From Forficula auricularia (taxonomy: Eukaryota; Arthropoda; Insecta; Dermaptera; Forficulidae): 64,000 nt of DNA. The stretch covers positions 96,888,958 to 96,952,957 of the forward strand of contig JALMQS010000099.1 of the NCBI GenBank assembly GCA_024734495.1, written 5' to 3'. The notes below the pieces were generated by a model that was given only the letters and a program-made list of their open reading frames with translations, ran no database searches and had not been told where the DNA came from. Made by a program: the position numbers and the translations under genes. This document shows positions 11,151 to 23,289 of this stretch, piece after piece (position 1 is the stretch's first letter; the number at the start of each line of letters is the position of its first letter).

Positions 11151-11411
11151 AATATAGAAATAATTCATAATTATTATGTGATCAAAAAGAACTTAGAAAA
11201 TTTTAATTAAATCTCTATTTTCGAGAAAATAATTTTTTCAAAAAATCCTACTTAAATGTAATTTTATTAAAATGACTATTTTCATCATGGAAGAGATTGG
11301 TATAACCCGCGAAAACCATCTAAATTATTAATCTAACCACCAAAGCTTCAAATGCAAAATAAATTTATAATTTTTTTTTTTTTTTTTTATTAAGAAATTT
11401 GATGCCGAGAG

Positions 11412-11431
11412 TCAATCAATCAATCAATCAA
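11412..11431. repeat. (TCAA)n microsatellite, 5 units
   Basis: Perfect 20-base run inside the exd intron. The reverse strand gives overlapping TGATTGAT. Confidence 0.9.
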
Positions 11432-11454
11432 AATGATCTTATTAGATATATTTT

Positions 11455-11548
11455 TTATTTATATAAGAAGCGATTGCCTCCTCAGGAGTCGAACCCAAGT
11501 GCCAAACTTGCTTTCGGAGCAGATGGCTTAACACTTAGAGACGATATC
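11455..11548 (-). repeat. tRNA-like (SINE-type) fragment
   Basis: On the minus strand, taagtgttaagccatctgct is followed by a B-box-like GGTTCGACTCC (complement at 11485-11495). Spacing is tRNA-like, but the acceptor stem does not close. Probably a tRNA-derived SINE head rather than a tRNA gene. Confidence 0.45.
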
Positions 11549-11759
11549 CTTCTGATATTGTATATATGCTATGTGGGAAAATTTAAATTATAAAAAAAAC
11601 TCAAATATATCTAGAGCCGAAAAAATTAAAAACTCCCTTGATTTCAAATAGATAATTTTTTGTTTTTGAAAATTATAAAAATGAGAGTAAAAAAAAAATA
11701 GACATGATTAAAGGAACAATAGCTAAATAATTATATGAAACACACATTGAAGTAATTTC

Positions 11760-12720
11760 AGAGGGTGTATGAGATACAGGGGAGGTTTGGGGTAAGGGAG
11801 TGGGGTGTAGATAAAGATCCGAAACGGCCATTGAGTTGTTGTTTTGATAAAATTCGCTGGCAAGGAAGGAGCCGAGCAAGTTTTCTGGAAGGAAGGCGAC
11901 GACGACGACCTCCGGGAAAATAGGGGGCGGAATTGTATTTTTCTGCGGTTGAGGAAAAACTCCCACTATTCAAAGAGATTAAAAATACAACCAATGATTC
12001 GAGGAAAGAAATAAGATGAGCGGGAACACAACGACGAAATGGCCCACCCCCACCAGGAAAAAAAAAACCAAGACAAAGATAAAAGAAAATCAAAAAAAAA
12101 AAAAAAAAAAAGTTTGCGGAGCAAAAGTTGCCGACGTCTCGCCCTCTAGTTCCGGCCACTGGGGTGAGATAAGAGCTCTGGCGACGAAAAGGCTAACAAA
12201 AATGAAGGAAAAGTTAGAATAAAAGAACAGAGGGAGAAAAGAAAGAAAAAAAAATAAGTGGGAAGCCAAAAAGTTGCAAGTTTGCAGCTGAAGGGGCGGG
12301 GGGGGGGTTGAAGAAGAAGCAGAAGAAGAAGCAAAAGAAGCAAGTCCAGGGGGTGTCTGCTGCACCAGGAGAAAGAAAAGAAAGAAAGCTATGGACGATT
12401 GGCTTCGAGCAGAGTGTCGGACCAAATTTATAACCAACACGCTCACACACAGACCAGACAACATATCGACACAATATGGCGAAAAAATATTTGGAGGTTG
12501 AAAAGCCAAATCATCAGAAAAAAAAATAAACGAGAGAAAAATCAAACATCATCATTTAAAATGAGAACTTTGGGAAATAACAAAGCCATAAGAAGAACTA
12601 ATTCGGGAGAGAAACCCTCCCCCGCCCACGTAACGCCCTTTCAAAATTATGGCTTGTATACAAGGATCAAAGGAAAGAATAAACTACTCGATATATCACA
12701 CGATTTACACTTATCCCGTC
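11760..12720. other. purine-rich, GC-richer island
   Basis: A kilobase of strongly strand-biased, A+G-rich sequence. It includes cgacgacgacgacc, an A20-type run near 12090-12110, a G-run at 12297-12308 and agaagaagcaaaagaagcaa. Several overlapping long open frames exist on both strands, but they are low complexity and have no family resemblance. Unlike the flanks it carries no repeat family I recognise, so it may be regulatory. Confidence 0.4.
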
Positions 12721-12762
12721 TTGTATAACAATAGTAATCAATTGAAAAGATTTTATTTAGAG

Positions 12763-12823
12763 TAGCAGAGAATTCATAAAGGATAATCCTCTAGTTAATG
12801 CAAATAAATACATAACCCTGGAG
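12763..12823 (-). repeat. dispersed repeat A, copy A7
   Basis: Decayed minus-strand copy: gtagcagag, attcataaagga, ttaatgcaaataaatacata. Confidence 0.55.
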
Positions 12824-13233
12824 GTTCAGTTTTCCTCTAGGCCGCCCTAGAGGAATCTTGAAAATGATAACAGATCTAGTAATCGAAACGTCGTGTATTT
12901 AGGTTTGTATTAATAAATATTTTTAACCGTACAGAATGCTGTTCTTATCAAAGCCTTTTATTAAATTAGTCAACCACCAAAGCGTTAATCAATTAATTAA
13001 GAAAGAATTTGAAAAACGTCTTTATATGGATGGTCCGAAAAATAGGGCATTTTTTTTTCTTTAAATTAATTTAAAAATGTATTGATTTAAAGTCCGGGAT
13101 TGTTTATAATTGTTTATAAATTATGAAAAATTAAACGTCCTATCGTGTTGTAGAAATGAAACATTAATTAGTGTTGAGCCGGTTAAAAAAGAGTTATTTT
13201 TATGAGATCATGTATATCTAATAAGTACATATT

Positions 13234-13542
13234 TTTTATTGTTAAGTATAAATAAATTGAATTGCCTCCTTCCAGTAATTCATTTTGTTATTCAAATGGT
13301 TAATCCAAATATTTCGAGAGCGCTCTCGGCATCTCTTCCTCAGTGGAAACCACTCCCCCACCGTGTTTGTGTTGGTGGGGAGTGGTTTCCACTGAGAAGA
13401 GATGCCGAGAGCGCTCTCGAAATATTTGGATTAACCATTTGAATAACAAAATAAATTACTGAAAGAAGCAATTCAATTTATTTATCCTTAACAATAAAAA
13501 ATTAATATATCCAGTACACACCAAGCCAGCAAAATTCTTATG
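13234..13542 (+). mobile_element. hairpin-plus-tail element, family P copy P1
   Basis: Exact 11-bp duplication AAGTACATATT (13223-13233, 13543-13553). Near-perfect arms over 13238-13498, from ttattgttaag to its complement, with cgagagcgctctcggcatct in both. A right-only tail includes ccagtacacaccaagccagc. The arms contain hammerhead-like cores. Confidence 0.85.
13295..13355 (-). ncRNA. hammerhead variant, left arm of P1
   Basis: On the minus strand: CTGAGGA, an extra A, stem II GAGA with TCTC, GAAA, then TATT. The residual stem III is ATAT rather than ACGT, with U at the cleavage position. Stem I is excellent: TCCA with TGGA, then GGTT with AACC. The opposite arm has lost a core G. Confidence 0.65.
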
Positions 13543-14084
13543 AAGTACATATTAAACTTTTAAGGAGTTCGGTGTTTTTTTTGTGAAACCTACCTCGTAT
13601 CTTACTCAAATTTTATTATTATAAAAGTACATATTTATTAAAAATAATAATTTAGACCGATCAAGAAAAAGGGATAATTTAAAATTAAAATATGGTCGTT
13701 TTTTTTTTTGAAAAACTTAAATTCAGAATTATATAGTAGAAAGTAGGTAAAAAGGAGAGAATATAAAGTTAAAGCGCAACCATAGGGACATAAATAATTT
13801 GAATTTGAATTATTTATTTATTTATTTATTTTGCTTTATTTTTTGAAAATTTATTTAGAATTTTATTTTGATTAAAATTAATTTAAGTAGTTGAAAAAAA
13901 TGAATCTAAAACGACATTTACTATTGAATATGGCCAACTAGTGGGGACCGAAACTGTTTAGTTAATGAAAATAAATGTATAAATAATTTATTTTATTAAT
14001 TGTGAGAGAAGATGAAATAATGTAAAATACTTCATTTTTGAGTTTGTACTATTTTCCTTTCAGCATATATTTATGTATATATGT

Positions 14085-14390
14085 GGTGGTCATTTGGTGA
14101 ACACGTCATATCGTGTATTGCCAATGTATTTCAGAGATATATTCATAATATTACAATGATACTATTTTAATAATATAAAATATTTCTACAAAATTCAACT
14201 AATATTATTTTACAAATAGGCATATTCCAATATCTTAATAGGATATTGCAAAGAAATATTATATGAAGAAATATTTCATATAATTATTAAAATAATATCA
14301 TTGTAATATTAGGAATATATCTCTGAAATACATTGGAAATACATGATATGACGTGTTTGACCATGTGACCACGAAATATATATAAAACGC
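14085..14390. repeat. inverted repeat R
   Basis: Arms pair acacgtcatatcgtgtatt with its counterpart near 14340-14365, and cagagatatattcataatat with 14308-14335, around an AT-rich centre. No target duplication found. Confidence 0.75.
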
Positions 14391-14559
14391 CATAAATAAG
14401 TTTTTAGTCTTGTGGAATATATGGTACAAATAAGCAAGAAATGAAAATAATTCTAAGCTCTCTAAGTCAATTAGAAAGAATATTTTTCAAAATAAAACTA
14501 AAAACGCTAATTTTAGAAAAGTATATTTTGACTATTTTTAATTAAAAAAAAAAACTTAT

Positions 14560-15160
14560 TTATTTTCTGTAGTTAGCTCTCTCTCTCTCTCTCTCTTCTC
14601 GGGTTTATTTTCAAAGCTAATGCTTTAACGGATCAAAAGTCCAAAATAAACATCGCGAACGATGCTGCTTTCTCCAAACATACACAGACATACATCAATA
14701 TGGACAAGACACATTTTTAATTAAAAAAAAAAAAACTCTGTCGAGCTGTTAAGAAAAGTGATGGTTGTTATTAGATAAGAGCGAAAAGAAGAGAAAAGAA
14801 AGCTCGGCTCAATTTAATTAGCTGCTAGGGACCGAGCAACTCTCGATTGGAGAAAGACGACATGTCTTGTTCTGCTCGGCAGGTCGGTCATTTCGGGGAA
14901 ACCCCGTGATTTGTGGACAAGTCACACCGCGCATCATATTTCACCCCCCAAGGGAACAAGAAGGGTAAGTTACGAAAGGGCAAATTCACCCCTGGCTGGC
15001 TGCTGGCCGCTGCGATAACGCCCCCCCCCACAAACCCCCACTTGGGGCCTTCGTATTTGTTGATATCGAAAACTTGGCCAAACATAACGCAGTTCAAACA
15101 AGCCATTTGTTGAACTTATTCCCGCAGCCCATCCACCCATTCGAGATTCTTAAACTAGTT
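14560..15160. other. GC-richer, repeat-poor island
   Basis: Contains a (TC)n run at 14575-14595 and C-runs near 15021. Otherwise it is mixed sequence without repeat families. Short open frames on both strands lack any recognisable domain. Candidate intronic regulatory DNA. Confidence 0.35.
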
Positions 15161-15625
15161 GTTCCGTCAAATGCGTTTTCTTAGGATTTTTTTGAAATTT
15201 AGACATATTATTATTTAAATACTTGTGCATCGATTGGTGGAAAAACAAAATTTATGAACAATACAGTTCCGGAGATATTAAATTTCAAAAATCGAGTTTT
15301 TCAGGCTCTTTAACATTGCACTATACGGGATATCGGAAAATTTACATACATATTTAATTATAATTAAAAAACCCTTCTTACCATTTTTATAAAAAACTAA
15401 ACCAACATTAAACAATAACCAATACATATTTGAAGACAATTTTGATTCATAGTTACAACACAGTTTCTGAGATAATAATGAATAAATAATGAAAAATGTA
15501 TAAAAAAAATTGAGACTAAAACCAATTTGGCAAGAGCGCATTTATTTAACCAGCGAAATATGCATGCGATAGATTTTTTCAAAATTATAATTTTCATAAG
15601 GTGTAATGTAGGCGATGATTATATT

Positions 15626-15888
15626 AAAGATAAGAGTAAATAAATATTTCATTTAATATGGTTTTACTATGAGTTAAGGATACTGGGTCACTTATTTCAC
15701 ATTAAAATTAAAAAATTAAAAGATAGAAAATTTTTTTAGAAAAAATTAAAAGATAGAACTTTTTTTTTATCTTTTAATTTTTTAATTTTAATCCTTAACT
15801 CATAGTAAATCCATATTAAATAAAATATTTATTTACTCTTATCTTTATTAAAGATGTTTCACCTTGCACCAACACCACAATTTCTACT
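15626..15888 (+). mobile_element. hairpin-plus-tail element, family E copy E2
   Basis: Exact 12-bp duplication GATGATTATATT (15614-15625, 15889-15900). Starts aaagataagagtaaataaat. Centre is a hairpin of aaaattaaaagatagaa with its complement. The same right-only tail as E1 ends at ttctact. Confidence 0.88.
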
Positions 15889-16321
15889 GATGATTATATT
15901 TGTTAAAAAATAAAAAAACGATTTTTATAGAAATAAATCGACCTTTAATATGTATTTTATCTGACATTTCTATGATAAAAATATTATATCTCTTCCAATG
16001 GTGCCAGATTTGACAAATGAGAACAGGATTGGCTAGAATTGGTACATAAACAGCAAAAAGTTTTGGGCTTATGAACTAATATCCTTATTGTCTGTTCTAT
16101 ATACTCTAGCATTAACTTTTTCCTAGTATTGTCGCGAAACAACCACCTTAAAGTTTAAATCAACCAAAAATGTCTCGTTTAGAAAATGTTAATTGGGGAA
16201 ACAAGAATGTTTAGTTTGCATCATTGAATCCATTAAATAACTTGTCTATAGCAGTATCCATCTATAAGATTAGATAATTTACTTGTTCTAATGTGTTAGT
16301 TTGAATTATTAAGATTAGGTA

Positions 16322-16398
16322 TCGAGAGTAACAGAGTTGTTGATTCATAAAGAAAAACCATTGAGGTTGTCTTCTGCTTGATATAAATAAACATATAT
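16322..16398 (-). repeat. dispersed repeat A, copy A2
   Basis: Minus-strand copy with cagagttgttgattcataaa, gaggttgtcttctgcttgat and ataaataaacatatat. B3 is inserted in its end. Confidence 0.8.
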
Positions 16399-16582
16399 AT
16401 TAGTAATGAAGCTGTTGAAGCTTTTATTTTTGTGATTAATTTGATTAAAATTTTTATTTAAATCACATATAATTAATAATAATTATTTATTGAACACGAA
16501 TAGTAGCTATATTGTATTATTTGTTGGTGTTTAATAAATAATTATAATTAATTATGTCTAATTTAAATAAAAATTCAAATTT
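16399..16582 (-). mobile_element. hairpin-plus-tail element, family B copy B3
   Basis: 11-bp duplication TAAACATATAT (16388-16398, 16583-16593). Same left tail as B2 (tagtaatgaagctgttgaag) and same arm ends (ttattgaacacgaa, ttggtgtttaataaata). Short centre. Confidence 0.8.
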
Positions 16583-16606
16583 TAAACATATATCATATAT
16601 GTTTAT

Positions 16607-16944
16607 GCAGTTCACAATTCAGAAATATATAAAGGAGAGGAATTCAGCCAGTAGGGAAGCCTACCTGTCGATAAAAACTCCCAATTAAAGAAAACGTTTC
16701 GGATTTAACTAGATAAGGCCATGTTCAGTTCTTATGAGCTGAAAAGAGAAAAAATGTATCTATATAAATACACCAACACAATAAATTATAAAAATTAGGT
16801 CTTACAGTATTTGCAATCTCAATACAATGAGTGCAGACATAGTTTTTGTTAACGAATAAAGATTTTTACAAACTCTGTCTGCATTCATTGTATTGAGATT
16901 CTAAATATTGTAAGAGCTAATTTTTATAATTTATTGTGTTGATG

Positions 16945-16990
<46 letters not shown>

Positions 16991-17160
16991 AAACATTATA
17001 TATATATTATATATATATATATATATTGAAACATTTTTGCTCTTTTCAGCTCATAAGAACTGAAGATGACCTTATCTAGTTAAAGCCGAAACGTTTTCTT
17101 TAATTGGGAGTTTTAATCGATAGAGGCTACAACTTGCTAAATTCCTCTTTATAAATTTCT
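16607..17160 (+). mobile_element. hairpin-plus-tail element, family D, with hammerhead
   Basis: Exact 12-bp duplication ATATATGTTTAT (16595-16606, 17161-17172). Outer arms pair 16622-16750 with 17020-17155 (caattaaagaaaacgtttc and its complement). A second inverted repeat lies inside (attgtattgagatt copies near 16820 and 16895), followed by a long (AT)n run at 16945-17030. The left-end segment gcagttcacaattc is not mirrored. Confidence 0.8.
17053..17102 (+). ncRNA. hammerhead ribozyme, right arm of D
   Basis: CTGAAGA (17060-17066), an extra T, a stem-loop closing with GCC, then GAAACGTT. Stem I pairs AAGAA with TTCTT. The opposite arm at 16690-16735 has CTGAACA, so it has lost the essential G. 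Confidence 0.7.
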
Positions 17161-17279
17161 ATATATGTTTATTTGATTTTTTTAGAGATTATAATTTCAA
17201 ATCAAATTACTTAAAGGTGTATTTAAATTCAAGCTGATTGTAAATAAATAAATAATAATAATAATAATAATTTCAAAGA

Positions 17280-17540
17280 TTGAAACTTCATCGTCAGTAA
17301 TTTTAATTAGAGATACACTCTCTGTTATTTCTCATGGATATAGGTCAATTCGTTTTGTTGCTATGATAAGCTAATCACTCAACAAATGCAGTTGAATGAC
17401 TGGCTTACTAATATAACAGCAAAACGAATTTACCCTTATCCAATCGGTTTTTTAAGCCATGAGAAATAACAGATAATGTATTTCTAATTAAAATTAGTGA
17501 TAATTAAGGTCAAACCTTCAAAACTATAGTCTCTAGTATA
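17280..17540. repeat. inverted repeat, family G copy G1
   Basis: Arms share ctgttatttctcatgg (and complement near 17455-17475) and attttaattagagatac (and complement). Outer ends resemble the ctatagtttcaaaggttt ends of G2 and G3 near 46.5 and 47.8 kb. Confidence 0.6.
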
Positions 17541-17582
17541 TATTTATACAAATTTATATCCGTTATATATAGGTATATATCA

Positions 17583-17790
17583 GTGGCGGTCAGTGAATTT
17601 TCAATTAGGGGATGATGTCCAAAAAAATACCCTTAAATTTTTTTTATTTTTGTAAATTTCATCCAATACAGCATCAGATTTTTTAAATTTAACATTATAT
17701 TTTTTTTATTAAACACTGTATGAAAATACTCTAAATGTTTTGAAATTTTAGGGATGCGCTGCATCCACAGCATCCTTGGACCGTATGCCA
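17583..17790. mobile_element. decayed hAT-like element
   Basis: Left end cagtggcggtcagtg. Right end aattttagggatgcgc leads to ggaccgtatgccac. A second right end of the same family is at 61910-61975. No TSD established. Confidence 0.5.
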
Positions 17791-18529
17791 CATATATATA
17801 TGTATATTGTATAATATTTCTTTCTCAGCAGACTCTACCCAATACATTTTGAAAAATATCTGTTTTTTAGTCAAAATTATTTGAAAACTATTCCATAATT
17901 AAGAATTTAAATTTGTATTCTAATGGGCGTTTTTATTCTAAAATATTTGACACTAAGTCTTTAGTAGGAACAATTATAGTCTACAGATCAGCATATATTT
18001 TAAATATGCCTTGTGTACTTGAAGCATACGAGTATAATAATAATGACCGTTGGAAACGTTTTAAATATTGTTGTTACCAAAATGGAGACTCTCCTACTAA
18101 AATCACCAAGATAAAATACCTAAGATAAGTCTTCCCATTGGAATACACATAATTAAGACTCTTATACGAGATTATCTTATATTCAAATATTCGAATATTT
18201 AAATATCAAATAGCCCATTAATTTATTATTAATATGACACCCTTCGACTTAAATATCAACAGGAAATAAATTTAAAATTATTTAAAACTTATTAAATTAA
18301 TATTCAAGTTATATGGTGTCATATTAATACAATATTTGTGAGTTATTTAATATTTTAATTATAAATATGTTTCAAATATGAAATATTTAGATATGGTACT
18401 ATAATGTTTTAAAATTATAAATTGTGGTGTTTTTTGAGGCTCTTGAAAACCTTGAAAACAGATGTAATGTCTTCGTTAGGAAAAAGGAAATAAAATTTCT
18501 TTATATTCTAACAAATTTATTTTCATGAA

Positions 18530-18583
18530 AAACTTATGAGACGTTTCGGCGGATATTCTCACACCATCATCAGTCTGCAAGGG
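18530..18583 (-). ncRNA. hammerhead ribozyme, left arm of Q
   Basis: On the minus strand: CTGATGA, an extra T, stem II GGTG with CGCC, GAAACGTC. Stem I: GA with TC, internal loop, CTT with AAG. Confidence 0.8.
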
Positions 18584-18750
18584 AAACATAATCTTAATTA
18601 CAGTAAATTACTAATTACATGTCATTCTCAAGATAAAAGAAGAAAAGAACTCACCCAAGCTTTTCATAATATAGTATAGTAGAGTTCTTTTCTTCTTTTA
18701 TCTTGAGAATGACATGTAATTAGTAATTTACTGTAATTAAGATTATGTTT

Positions 18751-18804
18751 CCCTTGCAGACTGATGATGGTGTGAGAATATCCGCCGAAACGTCTCATAA
18801 GTTT
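18751..18804 (+). ncRNA. hammerhead ribozyme, right arm of Q
   Basis: CTGATGA (18761-18767) and CGAAACGTC (18786-18794), with the same stems as the left-arm copy. The two copies are in opposite orientation within one hairpin. Confidence 0.8.
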
Positions 18805-19489
18805 TTCATGAAAATAAATTTGTTAGAATATAAAGAAATTTTATTTCCTTTTCCTAACGAAGACATTACATCTGTTTTCAAGGTTTTCAAGAGCCTCAAA
18901 AACACCACAATTTATAATGAAATATTTATTTTACACTTTGAATTCTTAAACCGTATTCGAAGGATCTTATGAATTTCAAAACATTATAAATTTATGCGAT
19001 AGAAGATTTTTAGTGGGTGATTGTTCACGAACTAACTTATTACAACCGTTCCAAAGCCTATATCACATAGGGAGGCCTAAAAAAGGATTTTGGAAATTGT
19101 TGCTTTGATACGGATAGGATGGATTACTAAACACTAAAATTAAACATATATACCTATATATTAATAAAAACAGCTAAGTATTTCGTATTTTAAACTAATT
19201 TTCTTTGGATAGAAGAAAAAATTGAACAATTTAAGTAAAATTTCAATTAATTTTGCATTTGATATTTTTTACGGGCGGTCTAACCCGAAATAGAAAAATC
19301 TTTCAAATCATCAACATAACCACCAAAGCCGTAAACACTTGTCTTTCATCTGTGTCTGTGTGTGTGTGTGCTATACTCGTTTTTGAGCGTTAACACAGTT
19401 ATACTATTGGAGAACGTTATCTCCATAGTTGCTGATTATCGAATATGCCTTCACCTGTATTTGATGAAGCGCCTTTAATTAATGCCAGC

Positions 19490-19585
19490 GATGACAATTT
19501 GCTGACAGGAACGGGACTCGATCCCGATCGCACGCGCTTGGTAGTCGAGCATGCTAACCACTCGTGTGCTGGCGCATCTATATAA
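19490..19585 (-). repeat. tRNA-like (SINE-type) head
   Basis: On the minus strand: gagtggttagcatgctcgac, then gatcgggatcgagtcccg, an A-box/B-box arrangement at tRNA-like spacing with a T-arm that pairs. The same pattern recurs at 34905-34990. Likely a tRNA-derived SINE. Confidence 0.5.
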
Positions 19586-19933
19586 TATATACAGATTATA
19601 AATAAAATGACTTTTTTTCTCTGATATTTATTTTAAAGAATGGTTAGTTTTGAAGAGTTCAGGGGGATTAAAAATATCTAAATTCCAATAAAAAGTATAT
19701 TCATTTAATTTTGACTAAGTATGTACATATCTTAATTTTTAATTTATATTATTATTTTTATTTAATGCATATTTGAGTATTTTTCGGCTCAAATTTTGAC
19801 GTTTCGTAGCTTGAAAGGGTTCACATTCTCAAGAAAAACAGTCTTTTTTTTTTTTTTTACTTATTATTATTTCAATAAAATGAAATTGAATTTTGCAATT
19901 CAATCTTGGTCTTTTTTAAAAAAAATATTCTAT

Positions 19934-20231
19934 AATTAGTAGAGATTGTGGTGTTGGTGCAAGGTGAAACATCTTTAATAAAGATAAGAGTAAATAAATA
20001 TTATATTTAATATTGATTTACTATGAGTTAGAGGATACTAGGTCACTTATTTCACATTAAAATTAAAAAATTAAAAGAAATAAAATTTTTAGCCCGAAAT
20101 ATATATATTGAAAAAGAAATTTTTTTTATTTCTTTTAATTTTTTAATTTTAATGTGAAATAAGTGACCTAGTATCCTTAACTCATAGTAAATCAATATTA
20201 AATATATTATTTATTTACTCTTATCTTAATT
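19934..20231 (-). mobile_element. hairpin-plus-tail element, family E copy E3
   Basis: Exact 12-bp duplication AAAATATTCTAT (19922-19933, 20232-20243). Opposite orientation to E1 and E2; the tail is now on the left, so the asymmetry belongs to the element. Arms contain taatgtgaaataagtgac. Confidence 0.88.
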
Positions 20232-22379
20232 AAAATATTCTATGTCGAATTTTTCTATTTTCTGTAGATAAAGCTATTTTTCATGCATTATAGCTACAGA
20301 ATTTAAGGTTTGTATAATGTTTAATTAATAATTTTAAAGCTGCTTCATTTTCAAGTAGAAATCGAAAGTAATCAAAGTTGTGTCATGAATCAAAGTTTCA
20401 TTTCACTTGTGTTTGTTATTATTTTCTCTCAATTTAATAAAAACTAATCCTCTCTACATATTCGATGTATAGGTGAGTCTTACTTGACAAAACCTTAATA
20501 GTCTTAATCAACAGCTATACAATACTTAATTTGAGCAGAAAAATTTTTATGTACTAAATAACGGAAATAATATAGACATATTTAAGTTAAGATTTTGATA
20601 AGATTTTTGCATCAACAGGGCTCTATCGGTATAAACTTTTATTTCGGGGAAAAGGAAAAGGGTGGGTATTATATAGGCCTCCCTCTTTCTCTTTATACAC
20701 TATCTAAGAAAAATTCAAAAGATTTAATAATGGATTATTTGAATTTTTATTAAATTTAGCAGTCTAAGTCTAAACTTGATATATTTTAAGGATAAAAGTA
20801 CCTATAATTTAGTGGGTGTTTTTTTTGTAATATAATTTTTTTTAAGAGGGCCAATGTTGAGTTTACAGGCACTATAAACGAACAAAATAGTTTTGATAGA
20901 AACTTTAAGCATTTTAAGCTACATTACCAAAGAAATAATATATTTGAATAGTCTTTTGAGACTTAATAATTAATCATTTGAATTTTGATGAAATTTAATA
21001 GTATAACTTTTGAAATAAGATATCTTTTTTCATGACATTTTCTATTTAAAAGTGACATATTTGCATGAAAAATATACCATTGAATAATAAAAGCTACAAA
21101 AATATTTTTGATACTCTCAATAAAGTTGAACAGTAAATATCATAAATACTTAATTGAGATGGTTTCAATATACAAACTTTTAAATAAAATACGCAACCAA
21201 ATTAAAATGGAATTAATCGATTTTCGTTATTTTCAGTGATTTGAATGATTAATTTTTTTTTTTAGTTTTATTATAAAAAAATAGCACGAAAGTGAATGAA
21301 TAATTAAATGAATGAATCTGTAACACCAAGCGATCGATACCTAACTAAAATTACAATTTTACACACTCGTAATCAATTATTAAAATAATCTAGAATAATT
21401 AATAAGTTAAAGCGATTTGCTATTTCTTTATAAAGGGATGATTTTTGTTTAAGCTTTAAAACCTAGAAAATTTCACGAATTCAAACACCAAATCGAAAAG
21501 TATTTACGAGCAAATAAATCAAAAAACAAATTAACAAAAAATAGATTGTAATTTCATTTATTTTCAGAAATAGGTACCTAAATATAAATAAATATTTAGT
21601 GATAGATAAATAAACAAATAAGGCCAATATTGAGTGTATATAATATTTTTTTTTTGAGTCCTCTGCAGACGTTTGAGGTGATTTAAATTAAGATCGAAAT
21701 ACCTATCATGTATGTCTTTTTGTTATTTGATGTATTTAAAATTTGACCCGTTATAATCTGACCCCTACAACTATTTTACACACGTTTATAGAAAAGAAAG
21801 AAAATTGAGATACCTATGTTCAATGGGCTTATATAACAAAAAAAATTACATTAAAAAATCAGTGGGAATTTTCATATGTATTCACAAGTCGTGTAAAAGA
21901 ATACCGTTATGTTCCGAAATGATTAAGAAAAAATATTTGACCGAATTAATAGATTATCTATTTATTTATTACCACAAAAATATATTTCACGTTTTTTCGA
22001 TCTTTTCAATTATAAGAAAATAAAGTTTACTCAAATTTTATTACAATGAAACACCTTTTGACTAAGTACAACCCCAAACTTCAAAAGTAATTATTTCATC
22101 AAGCATTCGATTCTGGGAACGTGTGGTCATTTTTTCTAAACATTTTTTTTAATTTGATTTTAATATATTAGTAAATAATAGCAAAAGTCCTTAGTTTCAC
22201 AAACCGAAATAATATCTTTGATAATTTCAACAAACCGGATCACCTTTCGAGTCCGATTCGAGCCCTGATTTCAATATTAAACTTTAATATCCTTGTTGTA
22301 GATCGTAATAATTTCAAATAGCCGATAGTAGTGTCAGTTATGAACAGAGTAATCCATCTAGACAAGTAATAATCGAATC

Positions 22380-23060
22380 AGGGAGTTTTTTTTATCGCCC
22401 GGGCGCATTTTCCAATACAATTGAGGGCCATTTGGCTGTCCTCTGTTGCGGCTGCCGGCTGCGTTTTAGTTTAATATGCAGCAGCAGCGTCCTTTTCGGC
22501 CACCAGTGTTATTAATCGACGTCTGTGTGCATGTGGCTGCTGTGTGTGTATGTGAAATACTTTTTTCAGGTTCCTAAATGGCTACCGCGTAATTAAAATA
22601 TAGCGGTCAGGGCTGGGAAAGAGAGTATGTTTCTAGCATAACCGGCTGCGTTTTGTAAAATGATTTTTGTAAAAACCCGCAATGGATGGGGTGGAGGGTG
22701 GAGGCCTGGAGGGATGTTTTTGCTGGTTGATGACGGTATGTGTGCCGGTGGTCGCTCAAATAAACGAACTGGCTATTTGAGGTTTCAGAAAACCCGGTGG
22801 GATTGTCAGGCGAGAAACATGTCACGAGAGTATCACCCGGCGGGCAGCAGCAGCAGCGCCGCCCCGCGGTAATTCTGCACAACAAATCAACACCTTTTTT
22901 TGATCGGTCAATTTACTGTGCGGCTAGTCGAATATACAAACAACAACAACAGACAAACAAATAGGCCTTTATATACACAGACACACGGTGTGTGGGTGGG
23001 AGAAAATGAATGGAACAGCGAAAAAAGATAGAGAGCGTCGGTTTTGGGGGAAAAAAAGAA
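22380..23060. other. GC-richer, repeat-poor island
   Basis: Contains gcagcagcagcgtcc, ggcggcagc-type and (CAA)n segments and no recognised repeat family. Overlapping open frames on both strands have no domain. Candidate cis-regulatory DNA in the exd intron. Confidence 0.35.
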
Positions 23061-23289
23061 GGTCTTTGGAAAAATCAAAACGTTGAAGAAAAGAAAATAG
23101 GACAGGGATAGCTAAATTATGATTGATTTTATGTTAAAAAAGAAAGAAATGGAGTATATTATGTAATCATTAAAGTGGAAAAACCTCTCAATTATATTAT
23201 GAGCGCAAAAATTATTTTAACAAGTAATTCGAATAAAAATACTGTTTTCAGTGTAAAAGCTATAGCTGATCTGTTTTGAAGTAAATTAA

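Larger units (their letters stand above)
18390..18916 (-). mobile_element. hairpin-plus-tail element, family Q, with two hammerheads
   Basis: Exact 12-bp duplication ATGAAATATTTA (18378-18389, 18917-18928). Arms of about 230 bases (aattgtggtgttttttgagg to its complement) are nearly identical, around a 40-base centre. The tail gatatggtactataatg is on the left only. Each arm holds an intact hammerhead core. Confidence 0.88.

Noticed and set aside
11673..12728. Several overlapping open frames of 65-150 codons on both strands
   Set aside because: They arise from purine-biased low-complexity DNA, give Phe/Ser/Pro- or Lys-rich peptides and show no domain.
19490..19585. Functional tRNA gene
   Set aside because: The A and B boxes are tRNA-like, but the acceptor stem and anticodon arm do not close properly. 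A SINE head is more likely; the same applies at 34905 and 11455.
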